A stretch of 56,217 nucleotides of DNA. Source: Synergistales bacterium. GTDB taxonomy: Bacteria; Synergistota; Synergistia; Synergistales; Aminiphilaceae. Shown in pieces: positions 43,002 to 50,925 of this stretch. A program made the position numbers and the translations under genes. The notes under the pieces are model-generated. The model ran no database searches. It had not been told where the DNA came from and worked only from the letters and a program-made list of their open reading frames with translations. Positions within the stretch are counted from its first letter, which is position 1. Every line of letters starts with the position of its first letter. The DNA lies in NCBI GenBank assembly GCA_021736445.1, contig JAIPGA010000005.1, forward strand, positions 1 to 56,217, written 5' to 3'.

Positions 43002-44843
43002 TTATACCCGCTCCTTGTAGAGACTGTCGGAAAACCGCACAGTCCAGATGGTTCCCCCCTCATCGGGGCATGTGCAGCCGAGGCTTCCCTCCATCTGCTG
43101 TTCCACCACACCGGTCACCGTCTCCAGTCCCAGGGTCTTCCCCTTCCCGGAACGCCACCCTTCGGGCATCCCCACCCCGTCATCGGCAAGGGTCAGCTCG
43201 ATGGTCCCCGGGCCGTCCTTCCGGAGCGCAATGGAGATGTCTCCCCTTCTTCCATCCGGGAAGGCATGCTCCAGAGCGTTGGAGAGCAGCTCGTTGATCA
43301 CCAGTCCATAGGGGATGGCCGTATCGATGGTCACCTCCAGATGTTCGCAGTCAAAGTGGAGCAGCGTCCGGCCCAGGCGCTCGTCGAAGGAACCGAGCAC
43401 GAGACGGGCCAGTTCCTCGGTGTAGCCCTTGAGATCCAGCCTGGAGAGGTTCCCCGACTGGTAGAGCTTCTGGTGCACCAGGGCCATGGAATAGATCTTG
43501 CCCTCCAGCTCGTGGAGTACCGAAGACATCTCGCTGTTCTCCGTGCGTCCCCGACGCATGGAGATCATGGATGCGATGACCTGCATGTTGTTCTTCGTCC
43601 GGTGGTAGAGCTCCTTCAGCAGCACATCCCGCTCGTCCAGGGCATTGCGGAGCTCCTCCCTGCTCCGCACCTGTTCGCTGACATCCCGGGAGGAACCGCA
43701 GAGCCCCATGATGGTCCCCTCTTCGTCCCGCACCGGCACCTTGATGGTGTCCACCACCCGTTTGGTCCCGTTGACATAACGGACGAATTCGCCGCGGTCG
43801 GGCATCCCCTGCAGAACATGCCGGTCGATCTCGCGGATCTCCCGAGCCTCCTCCGCCCGAAAAAGCTCCTCGTCGTTCTTTCCGATGATCTCCCCGAGGG
43901 GCTTGCCGAAGAAGTCCTCCATCGCCGCATTGGCATGGGTATAGACACCGTCGGTATCCTTGAAAAAGACCGTATCGGGGATGGAGTCGAAAACGGCCTG
44001 CAGCTGGGCCTGCCGACCGGCGAGGCGGCGCTCCAGCTCCATCCGTTCCGTGGTCTCCACGGCGATCCCCCCCACCGCCGCGATGTCACCCCCGGACTCC
44101 CGGAGCGGAAAGAGGGTCGTGAGATAGCACCGCTCGCCGTCGTCCCTGGGCACCCTGGTGTCCACGGTCACCACATCGCCGGTCTGGAGGACATGGCGCC
44201 GCCGGGCCACCAGCTGATCGGCCACGTCGGGGGGGACAAGATCATAGGCGGTTTTGCCGATCACCTCATCCCTTCCAACGCCGTGGTGTTCGGCGAAGGA
44301 ACGGCTCGCCAGGATGTACCGCCCCTCCCTGTCCGCCGCATAGATGAGCGCGGAGCTGTACTCCAGCACCCCCTGCAGCTTCTCTTCCATGCTCCGCAGG
44401 GCCCGCTCCGCTTCCTCTCTCCTGGCCCGCTCCCGGGCCTCGCGCACCTCCCGGCGCACCACCAGGGGCAGTCGGTCCAGATGCTCTTTCATTACAAAAT
44501 CGCCGGCGCCGGCACGCATGGCCTCCACGGCCTGCTCCTCGCCGATGGCCCCGGAAACCAGGATGAGCGGGAACGTCTCCCTCCACGGCCGAAGCACCTC
44601 CAGCGCCCGCAGGCCGCTGAAGCCCGGAAGGTTGTAGTCGATCAAAACGGCGTCCCAGTCCGCCTGCGGACCAAGCGCCTCCCGAAGCTCCGCCTCGGTC
44701 TCCACACGGTGGTACTCCACCTGGATTCCCGCCGACTCCAGGGTGAGCACCACCAGCTCGGCATCCTCCTCGGCGTCCTCGACCAGCAGCAGCCGCAGCT
44801 CGTCCACCGCCACAGCATACGGGGAAATCGATTCTTCCTGCAT
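43002..44843 (-). CDS. Soluble hybrid sensor: receiver-PAS-PAS-histidine kinase (HisKA_2)
   Basis: A 613-residue cytosolic protein with a receiver domain first (Asp69 in AVLIDYNLPGFSG). Then come a PAS domain (about 155-270), a second PAS (about 280-395), and a HisKA_2 kinase core with His414 in LYHRTKNNMQVI. The HATPase region carries GLVINELLSNALEHAF and DDGVGMPEG. HisKA_2 kinases often act in light, stress or general stress pathways. A receiver at the N-terminus suggests input from another kinase. ATG 44843 has GGAGGGAGAG upstream. It is the first gene of the signalling operon, with a promoter at 44951-44978. Confidence 0.9.
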   Translation of the reverse strand: MQEESISPYAVAVDELRLLLVEDAEEDAELVVLTLESAGIQVEYHRVETEAELREALGPQADWDAVLIDYNLPGFSGLRALEVLRPWRETFPLILVSGAIGEEQAVEAMRAGAGDFVMKEHLDRLPLVVRREVREARERARREEAERALRSMEEKLQGVLEYSSALIYAADREGRYILASRSFAEHHGVGRDEVIGKTAYDLVPPDVADQLVARRRHVLQTGDVVTVDTRVPRDDGERCYLTTLFPLRESGGDIAAVGGIAVETTERMELERRLAGRQAQLQAVFDSIPDTVFFKDTDGVYTHANAAMEDFFGKPLGEIIGKNDEELFRAEEAREIREIDRHVLQGMPDRGEFVRYVNGTKRVVDTIKVPVRDEEGTIMGLCGSSRDVSEQVRSREELRNALDERDVLLKELYHRTKNNMQVIASMISMRRGRTENSEMSSVLHELEGKIYSMALVHQKLYQSGNLSRLDLKGYTEELARLVLGSFDERLGRTLLHFDCEHLEVTIDTAIPYGLVINELLSNALEHAFPDGRRGDISIALRKDGPGTIELTLADDGVGMPEGWRSGKGKTLGLETVTGVVEQQMEGSLGCTCPDEGGTIWTVRFSDSLYKERV

Positions 44844-44950
44844 TCTCTCCCTCCTCCGGGCAACAGGGAGCCCATCAATATCGGCCCTGCCCGCGATCCG
44901 GGACACGGAACCTCCACAGCATTCTGCCATACCGCAAAACCTGCTTACAT

Positions 44951-44978
44951 AGTATACAACGAAAAGGATGCCGGCCAA
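44951..44978 (-). promoter_or_regulatory. Promoter of the signalling operon
   Basis: On the minus strand TTGGCC (44978-44973) and TATACT (44956-44951) are 16 bases apart, about 108 bases before the start of the hybrid kinase gene. Confidence 0.55.
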
Positions 44979-45035
44979 AATGCGACCCCTCTTGTTTATA
45001 TTGGTTTCTTGCAGCCTTCGGTCAGACAGGACATC

Positions 45036-45047
45036 TCTTCCGGAAGA
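45036..45047. promoter_or_regulatory. 12-bp palindrome between divergent promoters
   Basis: TCTTCCGGAAGA is a perfect palindrome between the leftward promoter (44951-44978) and the rightward promoter (45057-45084). It lies 10 bases upstream of the rightward -35, a common place for an operator or activator site. Confidence 0.35.
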
Positions 45048-45056
45048 CCCTGCCGA

Positions 45057-45084
45057 TTGACGATTCCCCTCTAAAGCGTATGAT
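45057..45084 (+). promoter_or_regulatory. Promoter of the radical SAM gene
   Basis: TTGACG (45057-45062) and TATGAT (45079-45084) are 16 bases apart. Transcription would start near 45091, which rules out the ATG at 45080 and supports the GTG at 45119 as the translation start. Confidence 0.7.
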
Positions 45085-45118
45085 GAACATACAATCGTGT
45101 CTCTCAGAGGTGATTCCT

Positions 45119-46069
45119 GTGCACACATTCGGTCCCGTTCCCTCACGACGGCTTGGGAGAAGTCTGGGGATCAACAATGTCCCCGCCAAGGTCTGCTCCT
45201 ACTCCTGCGTCTATTGCCAGCTCGGACAGATCGGTCGGCTCATCGCCCACCGCGAGGCCTTCTATCAGCCCGAAGACATCTACAAGGACGCCGCAGCGGC
45301 TCTGGAACGCGCCGCCGACGCCCGGGAGGAGGTGGACTACCTCGCCTTCGTCCCCGACGGGGAGCCCACCCTGGACAGCAATCTCGGGCAGACCGCGAGG
45401 CTGCTGAAACGACTCGGCACCCCCATCGCCATCATCACCAACGGCTCCATGCTGTCAGGCGAAGCGGTCCGGGACGACCTGGCATCCTTCGACTGGATCT
45501 GCGTCAAGGCCGACGCCGCCACCGAAGAGGTCTGGAAGCGCGTCGACCGACCCCATCCGGAGCTCGACTTCGCCGGCGTAGTCGACGGCCTTCGTCTGCT
45601 GGCCAAGCACTTCGAGGGGAAGCTCTACACCGAGAGCATGCTCATCGCCGGCTACAACGACGACGAGGCACACATCACCGCGCTGGCCGACCGGATCGCC
45701 GGCCTCCCCCTCGCCGGAAGCTACCTGGCGGTCCCCACCCGCCCTCCTGCGGTCGAAGGCATCACCCCGGCTCCGGACACCGCCCTGGCGGCGGCCTACG
45801 ATCTCTTCCGAAAGAGGGATATCGACGTGGAGATGCTCACCGGCTACGAGGGCAACCGCTTCGCGCGCACCGGCGACCCCGCCGCCGACCTGCTCTCCAT
45901 CACCGCCGTCCACCCCATGCGCGAGGAGGCTATGGAGGCATTCCTCCGCAACAATGCCGGCGCAGACACAGCGCTGCAGCAACTGCTCGACAGGGATGAG
46001 CTGGTCCGCACCACCTGGAACGGCAAGGACTACTACCTCCGCAACCTCCGGCATCTCCGGGATCGGTAA
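45119..46069 (+). CDS. Radical SAM protein (COG0731/Tyw1-like)
   Basis: The 316-residue protein has the radical SAM cluster motif CxxxCxxC in VCSYSCVYCQLG, preceded by the FGPVPSRRLGRSLGIN signature of the COG0731 group, which is distantly related to wyosine synthase Tyw1. The PDGEPTLD and ITNGSML motifs of the barrel follow. The last 70 residues form a small helical, possibly winged-helix domain ending WNGKDYYLRNL. Members of this group have no agreed function. The start GTG has AGAGGTGAT upstream and agrees with the promoter position. It stands alone between two promoters. Confidence 0.87.
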   Translation: MHTFGPVPSRRLGRSLGINNVPAKVCSYSCVYCQLGQIGRLIAHREAFYQPEDIYKDAAAALERAADAREEVDYLAFVPDGEPTLDSNLGQTARLLKRLGTPIAIITNGSMLSGEAVRDDLASFDWICVKADAATEEVWKRVDRPHPELDFAGVVDGLRLLAKHFEGKLYTESMLIAGYNDDEAHITALADRIAGLPLAGSYLAVPTRPPAVEGITPAPDTALAAAYDLFRKRDIDVEMLTGYEGNRFARTGDPAADLLSITAVHPMREEAMEAFLRNNAGADTALQQLLDRDELVRTTWNGKDYYLRNLRHLRDR

Positions 46070-46074
46070 TACGC

Positions 46075-46105
46075 CTGATACACCCTGCGGTGTCTGCGGT
46101 ATAAT
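46075..46105 (+). promoter_or_regulatory. Promoter of the polyferredoxin gene
   Basis: A consensus -10 TATAAT (46100-46105) is preceded by CTGATA (46075-46080) with a 19-base spacer, which is long. A small hairpin, ACACC/GGTGT, lies in the spacer. Confidence 0.5.
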
Positions 46106-46157
46106 CTTGCAGCATCATATATATCCGACAGGTCTCTACAATTTGGGGGGAATGGGT

Positions 46158-47501
46158 ATGCGCACATCAGCAATCCGCCACAGTGTTCTCTTCGGGTTTC
46201 TCGCGTTTCTGACCTGGGTGGGCTACCGCCACCAGCTCCTGGGCGGGGGCCGCGAGGGGGCGCCGACAGTGGATTCGCTCTGTCCCTTCGGCGGTCTGGA
46301 AAGCCTCTACTCCATCCTGACCACCGGTGAGTGGCTGCGGCGGGTCGCCCCCAGCGCCATGATCCTGCTGCTCGGCATCGTCATCATGACGCTGCTCGTC
46401 GGCCGGGTCTTCTGCGGCTGGATCTGTCCACTGGGTGTCCTCGGCGAGTGGACCGCCCGACTGGGGGATCGCCTGGGCATCCGCAAGAGGGTGCCGCCGC
46501 CGAAGATCGACCGGGCCGGGAGGGCGCTGAAATACGGCATCATGGCCGCCATCATCCTCTGGACCTGGCAGGCGGGGACACTGGTGTGGCGCGATTTTGA
46601 TCCCTGGGTGGCCTACATGCACCTCAGCGCAGGCCTCGCGGAGGTCGCCGAACGGCCCTGGGCCTATGTCATTCTCTTCACCGCCGCCATCGGGGCAAGC
46701 CTCTTCGTGGAACGCTTCTGGTGCCGCTACCTCTGTCCCCTCGGCGCGGCCCTGGGGATCCTCCAGCGGTTCAGCCTCGTCAAGGTCCGCCGCACCGGCT
46801 CCACCTGTGTCCACTGCCATCTCTGCGGCACGGCCTGCCCCATGGGGCTCGATCCGGAACAGAAGGACATCGAAACCAGCCCGGACTGCATCGCCTGCGG
46901 CCGCTGCGTAGAGGCCTGTCCTGTGGAGAAAACGCTTCGCTTCGGCGCCGGCACACGTCGGTTCAGCGCCCTCTCCGTGGGTCTCGTCGGACTGCTCCTC
47001 TTTTTCGGCACCTACGGTGCGGCGAAGGTGAGCGGCATGTGGCAGACCTACTCATCGATCTCCTTCTCCGACACCTCCACAATCAACCCCGCCGAGGGCG
47101 TCTACGGCTGGATGTCGGTGGAACAGATCGCCTCGACGGTGCATCTGCCGGAAGAGAAGGTGATCGCCGTGATGCAGCTTCCCGCCGGTATCCCCCGGGA
47201 TACCTCCCTGAAAGAGGTGGAAGGCGTGGACGACGAAGCAGCCAGGGAACACCTGGAAGCCTATTTCGCCGATCAGGGTAGCGGCGGTTCCCCGCCGGAG
47301 ATCCCGAATCCCGACCAGATCCGCGGCTCCATGACCGCCCTGGAGGTGGCCGGCGCCTTCGGCCTCGCCCCGGAAGCAATCTTCGCAGAAGCGGGATGGC
47401 CTGCGGACGCCCCGCACGACCAGCCGCTCAAGGAGCTGGCCGCCGAATACGACCGCGATGTGTCGGAGATCAGGGATGCCGTGGGGAAACTCGTTGAGTA
47501 A
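46158..47501 (+). CDS. Membrane polyferredoxin (NapH/NosR-like) with duplicated C-terminal domain
   Basis: A 447-residue inner-membrane electron-transfer protein. Five to six helices include two CxxxCP motifs at helix ends (CGWICPLG at 86-93 and CRYLCPLG). A pair of [4Fe-4S] motifs follows (CVHCHLCGTACPMG and CIACGRCVEACPVE) as in NapH/NosR/YccM proteins, then one more helix. Residues 317-447 form a domain not found in NapH. It consists of two copies of a roughly 55-residue helical unit beginning GWMSVEQIA and GSMTALEVA and sharing a later P...P.D..LKE pattern. Start ATG 46158 has GGGGGG seven bases upstream. It would pass electrons across or along the membrane; the partner is unknown. Confidence 0.85.
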   Translation: MRTSAIRHSVLFGFLAFLTWVGYRHQLLGGGREGAPTVDSLCPFGGLESLYSILTTGEWLRRVAPSAMILLLGIVIMTLLVGRVFCGWICPLGVLGEWTARLGDRLGIRKRVPPPKIDRAGRALKYGIMAAIILWTWQAGTLVWRDFDPWVAYMHLSAGLAEVAERPWAYVILFTAAIGASLFVERFWCRYLCPLGAALGILQRFSLVKVRRTGSTCVHCHLCGTACPMGLDPEQKDIETSPDCIACGRCVEACPVEKTLRFGAGTRRFSALSVGLVGLLLFFGTYGAAKVSGMWQTYSSISFSDTSTINPAEGVYGWMSVEQIASTVHLPEEKVIAVMQLPAGIPRDTSLKEVEGVDDEAAREHLEAYFADQGSGGSPPEIPNPDQIRGSMTALEVAGAFGLAPEAIFAEAGWPADAPHDQPLKELAAEYDRDVSEIRDAVGKLVE

Positions 47502-47520
47502 GGGAGGTCCGGACCGCCCC

Positions 47521-48051
47521 ATGAAAGGCAGGACAGGCGTCGCTCTCGGTTGCGTGTTGCTGCTTTGCTGTTTCGCGGCGATCCTTCCGCCGGCGGGCGC
47601 CGCCCGGCACGGCGGGGGCACTGACGAAAGCAGAGCCGACTTCGCCGATGTGGACGTCTCCTTCCACATCGGCGACCGGCACCTCTACAGCGGCGAGCGG
47701 ACCACCATCACCGTCACGCTCCACAACGAAGGGTTCTCCACACTCCGGGAGCTCACCGTCACCCTCTACGACAGGAGGGAATGGGGATCCTCCCAGGTGT
47801 TGCACCGCACCTATCTGGAGGTGCTCAAACCCGGCGGGGAACGGGAGATCAAAGCACGCTTCCGCTCCTACCTTGAGGGGGAGCACCAGATCAGACTCCG
47901 GATCGAGGATCCGGACCGGGTCTACCTGGTGGAGCGCAAATCGATCTGGGTGGATGATCTCTTCATCCCCGGCGGCTGCCGCCTCGGCGGCACTCCCCTT
48001 CTCCCGGCGGCGCTGCTGTTGGTTCCGCTGCTTATGGTGCGGGCGCGGTAA
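47521..48051 (+). CDS. Exported beta-domain protein with C-terminal anchor, unknown function
   Basis: The 176-residue product has a signal peptide (hydrophobic to about residue 25) and a single beta-rich domain of about 100 residues (DVDVSFHIGDRHLYSGERTT...). This resembles CARDB/Ig-like modules, with alternating strands and no catalytic motifs. A C-terminal hydrophobic helix (LLPAALLLVPLLMV) and a basic end follow. It is therefore probably an outward-facing membrane-bound beta domain. It starts 19 bases after the polyferredoxin stop, with GGGAGGT 12 bases upstream of the ATG, so the two are likely to be co-transcribed and may work together. Confidence 0.65.
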   Translation: MKGRTGVALGCVLLLCCFAAILPPAGAARHGGGTDESRADFADVDVSFHIGDRHLYSGERTTITVTLHNEGFSTLRELTVTLYDRREWGSSQVLHRTYLEVLKPGGEREIKARFRSYLEGEHQIRLRIEDPDRVYLVERKSIWVDDLFIPGGCRLGGTPLLPAALLLVPLLMVRAR

Positions 48052-48077
48052 ACCGGCCCGCAGCGACAATGCTGCAT

Positions 48078-48095
48078 CGTTACAAAACCGTAACG
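48078..48095. promoter_or_regulatory. Inverted repeat upstream of the arsenate reductase gene
   Basis: CGTTAC and GTAACG are perfect inverted repeats separated by six bases. They lie just before a possible promoter (TTTACA at 48096-48101, TACAGT at 48116-48121, spacer 14). An operator function is plausible; no regulator gene is adjacent. Confidence 0.35.
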
Positions 48096-48162
48096 TTTAC
48101 AGAGACTCCCGATGGTACAGTGGCCCCGGCATAGGCAGATCTCACCACAGGGAGGAATAGCG

Positions 48163-48600
48163 ATGCAACCGATCAAGGTGCTCTTTGTTTGCGGCCACAA
48201 CACCGCGCGGAGCCAGATGGCCGAGGCCTTTCTCCGGGAGTTGGGCGGCCGGGAATTCGCCGCCGAAAGCGCGGGGCTCGAGGCCGGCGAAGCGATCAAC
48301 CCCCTGGCGATCGCAGTAATGCGGGAACTGGGAATAGAGATCGCCGGCAACGAGATGACCAGGGCCTTCGACCTCTACGCCGCCGGCAATCTCTACGACT
48401 ACGTGGTGACGGTGTGCAGCGAGGCCCAGGCGGAACGCTGCCCCGTCTTTCCGGGGATCACCGAACGGCGCCACTGGCCCCTCGCCGACCCCGCCAAACT
48501 GGAAGGAAGCTGGGAGGAACGGCTCGCCGAAACACGACGGATCCGTGACGAAATCAAGGAGAAGGTCCACGCCCTTATCGGGGAAGCCACCGCCGACTGA
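48163..48600 (+). CDS. arsC: Thioredoxin-type arsenate reductase ArsC (LMW phosphatase fold)
   Basis: A 145-residue protein with the low-molecular-weight phosphatase P-loop Cys10-x5-Arg16 (CGHNTARSQ). The two further redox cysteines typical of thioredoxin-coupled arsenate reductases are Cys85 and Cys93 (VTVCSEAQAERCPVFPG), and the general acid is Asp in WPLADPAK. All three cysteines of the disulfide cascade are present, so arsenate reduction is more likely than tyrosine phosphatase activity. GGGAGGAA lies before the ATG. No arsR or arsB is adjacent. Confidence 0.85.
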   Translation: MQPIKVLFVCGHNTARSQMAEAFLRELGGREFAAESAGLEAGEAINPLAIAVMRELGIEIAGNEMTRAFDLYAAGNLYDYVVTVCSEAQAERCPVFPGITERRHWPLADPAKLEGSWEERLAETRRIRDEIKEKVHALIGEATAD

Positions 48601-48736
48601 ATCGAGCGGGGCGTGTCTTCCGGCATTCCCCGACAGTGCTCCTTCTCGGCCGCAGGTAGCCTACGCAGCGCATCCCTCTCTGGTATACTCGCCCTAATCG
48701 GCAGACTACGCCAAGAAACCGATCCGAGGAGGGATT

Positions 48737-49552
48737 ATGATGGCCGATCTGTTTTCCGGGATGCACCCTGTACTCCAGGCCTTCTACGCCACGCTCTTCA
48801 CCTGGCTGGTCACCGCCCTGGGGGCCGCCGTCGCCCTCTTCGGGCGCGAGTTCAGCCAGCGCGTCATGGACGGCATGCTCGCCTTCGCCGGCGGCGTGAT
48901 GACCGCGGCAAGCTACTGGTCGCTCCTGGCCCCGTCCATCGAGATGGCGGGGCACCAGGGGATGATCACCTGGCTGCCGCCGGTGGTGGGCTTTCTCCTG
49001 GGCGGCGCCTTCATGCGCCTCATCGACGTGGTGCTGCCCCACGTCCACCTCACCTCGCCCGCCTCGGAGGCCGAGGGACCAAGCACCTCCTGGCACCGGA
49101 GCGTCCTGCTGGTGCTCGCCGTGACCCTGCACAACATCCCCGAGGGGCTCGCCATCGGCGTCGCCTTCGGCGCCGTCGCCTCGGGACTCCCCTCGGCGAC
49201 TATGGCGGGAGCCGTCGCCCTGGCCCTGGGCATCGGCATCCAGAACTTCCCCGAGGGATTCGCCGTCTCCATGCCGCTGCGCAGAGAAGGGCTTTCCAGG
49301 ATGAAAAGCCTCTGGTACGGCCAGCTTTCCGGGATCGTAGAGCTTTTCGCCGGGGTCATCGGCGCCGCCGCGGTCCTGCTGATCAGGCCGCTGCTGCCCT
49401 ACGCTCTGGCCTTCGCCGCCGGGGCGATGATCTTCGTGGTCGTCGAAGAGGTGGTCCCCGAAGCGGAACGGGGCGGCAATACCGACATGGCGACCATGTG
49501 CTTCATGATCGGCTTCGCCGTCATGATGTCCCTGGACGTGGCCCTGGGATAA
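48737..49552 (+). CDS. ZIP-family metal transporter (ZupT/GufA-like)
   Basis: This 271-residue protein has eight membrane helices. The metal-site motifs are [10 protein letters not shown] in helix 4 and NFPEGFAVS in helix 5, with EEVVPEA in a later helix. These match the GufA/ZupT branch of ZIP transporters, which import zinc, iron or other divalent ions. The loop after helix 3 is short, with one histidine pair (LPHVHL). GAGGAGG lies before the start; ATGATG gives two possible starts. A -10-like TATACT is at 48684-48689. It is convergent with the Mrp operon, 10 bases apart. Confidence 0.9.
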   Translation: MMADLFSGMHPVLQAFYATLFTWLVTALGAAVALFGREFSQRVMDGMLAFAGGVMTAASYWSLLAPSIEMAGHQGMITWLPPVVGFLLGGAFMRLIDVVLPHVHLTSPASEAEGPSTSWHRSVLLVLAVTLHNIPEGLAIGVAFGAVASGLPSATMAGAVALALGIGIQNFPEGFAVSMPLRREGLSRMKSLWYGQLSGIVELFAGVIGAAAVLLIRPLLPYALAFAAGAMIFVVVEEVVPEAERGGNTDMATMCFMIGFAVMMSLDVALG

Positions 49553-49562
49553 CCGGCAGGGA

Positions 49563-50225
49563 TCAGAAGATCCACCGGTGCTCGAGGAACGCCATGGTCA
49601 ACCCCCATGTCCCCAGGCCCACCTTGAGGGCGATCAGGATATTGAGCAGGGGGATCCATCCGCCGCTGAGGAGCGTGCCGTAGGCGCCTGCCGGAGGGGC
49701 GATCCCCCCACAGGTCGCCAGAGCGATCAGAAGGATCGCCGCCCAGGAGAGACGTTCGGCGGAATCCGCTGCAGGTGTTTGCAATCGGACGGTAAGGCGG
49801 TTTTGCATCCCTATGAGCGACTGAGCCACCAAAGAGGTCCCCACCGCCACGCCGGCGGCAAAGCCTCCCCCGGGCTCCAGGTGTCCGCCCAGGGCCAGAA
49901 TGCAGCCGAAGAGCAGCGCAAAATAGGCAGCCCCCTTGAAGACCACCCCGACCACCGGATCGGATGACACCACATAGCTCTGCGGCGGCCTGCCGCCCCC
50001 AAGAAAATGGAGGGAGCCGAGCACGGCAACGGCAAAAACGACCACCTCGAAGGCGGTATCGTAGAGCCGGTTGTGGAGATAGATAGCGGCAACACCGTTG
50101 GGCACACCCCGCTCGGTGCTGACGAGAACGGCATTGTCTTTCCCCGTCTCCCCACAGGGATGCAGCGCGACCACAATAAAGATAAGGACCAGCGCCACAA
50201 GATAGCCCCTACGCACGACGCCCAC
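49563..50225 (-). CDS. mrpB: Mrp antiporter subunit: MbhE-like region fused to MrpB
   Basis: A 220-residue membrane protein. Residues 1-75 look like the MbhE-type piece that usually forms part of the C-terminal end of MrpA (NRLYDTAFEVVVFAVAVLG). Residues 85-220 are a normal MrpB/MnhB domain (SSDPVVGVVFKGAAYFALLF, GGHLEPGGGFAAGVAVGTSL). The start GTG 50225 has AGAGGT six bases upstream; GTG 50216 is the alternative. It overlaps the preceding gene by up to 17 bases and is last in the operon. MrpB is an obligatory part of the sodium/proton antiporter complex. Confidence 0.82.
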   Translation of the reverse strand: MGVVRRGYLVALVLIFIVVALHPCGETGKDNAVLVSTERGVPNGVAAIYLHNRLYDTAFEVVVFAVAVLGSLHFLGGGRPPQSYVVSSDPVVGVVFKGAAYFALLFGCILALGGHLEPGGGFAAGVAVGTSLVAQSLIGMQNRLTVRLQTPAADSAERLSWAAILLIALATCGGIAPPAGAYGTLLSGGWIPLLNILIALKVGLGTWGLTMAFLEHRWIF

Positions 50226-50925
50226 CAAGATACCTCTGTCGCAGTTCCACCACCGTCTCCCTCCCCCCGCCCTCCAGGAACCGAGCGAAGGTCTCCCGGA
50301 GGTCGCGGGCGTTCCGGGAGACCAGCAGCACGTAGGAACCGGTCTGCACGGTTCCCGGTTCCGCACCCTTCTCAAGTCCGGCCTTCTCACGCCGGGCGCT
50401 GAGGATGTCGAACCACCGGCCATCCTGCATGACCATCACCTTGGTCTCCACAACCGGGAAGGCGGCCACATCTTCGCCTTCATCGAAAGGCGACACAAAG
50501 GGACCGACGGCGGCCTCCACAACGCCGCTCCGGAGTGCATCGAGCAGCAGCCCCCGTTCCGTAAAGGCAACGAAACGCGGACGCACCCCGCAGGAATCAC
50601 CGAAAGCACGGAGAAGCTCCACCTCGTAGCCCGTAAGCGCCCTTTTGCCCTCGGAAACCAGCGGCGGCAGCTCCACATACCCCACCCGGAACTCCCCCGA
50701 AGAGGTGAAGACAATCACATAAAGCAGCGTCACCAGCAGCACACCCATCAACGCCTCCGTCACGGCCACATCGGGGGCTCCCATAAGGGCGTAGACAAGG
50801 GCCGCCAGAATCCCAAGCATCCCCCTGCCGATGATGGCGTGGAGGAGATGCCGCTGCCGCAGGGTCAGCACAGCCAGGAGGGGAAGCAGCAGAGCGACGC
50901 CGAGGACGGCCAAATCGGCAGTCAC
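50209..50925 (-). CDS. MbhD-like Mrp subunit fused to a family-3 solute-binding domain
   Basis: The 238-residue protein joins two unrelated parts. Residues 1-75 are three membrane helices of the MbhD/DUF4040 type, normally part of MrpA (HLLHAIIGRGMLGILAALVY, GAPDVAVTEA). From residue 79 it reads like lobe 1 of an amino-acid-binding SBP_bac_3 protein: FRVGYVELPPL, TGYEVELLRAFGDSCGV, LLLDALRSGVVEAAV. Residues 165-235 hold a shorter remnant ending in the family's terminal helix pattern (RFLEGGGRETVVELRQRYLG). The domain is about 157 residues instead of roughly 220, so most of lobe 2 seems missing. With three helices the domain would lie outside the membrane if the N-terminus is inside. GTG 50925 overlaps the mrpG stop (GTGA). 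Confidence 0.8.
   Translation of the reverse strand: MTADLAVLGVALLLPLLAVLTLRQRHLLHAIIGRGMLGILAALVYALMGAPDVAVTEALMGVLLVTLLYVIVFTSSGEFRVGYVELPPLVSEGKRALTGYEVELLRAFGDSCGVRPRFVAFTERGLLLDALRSGVVEAAVGPFVSPFDEGEDVAAFPVVETKVMVMQDGRWFDILSARREKAGLEKGAEPGTVQTGSYVLLVSRNARDLRETFARFLEGGGRETVVELRQRYLGGRRA

Noticed and set aside
40578-45074. A 1498-codon open frame on the plus strand, antisense to the kinase operon
   Set aside because: Three well-recognised proteins lie on the other strand. The antisense product is rich in His/Gly/Pro/Gln repeats without domain features, as expected for the mirror frame of GC-rich codons.
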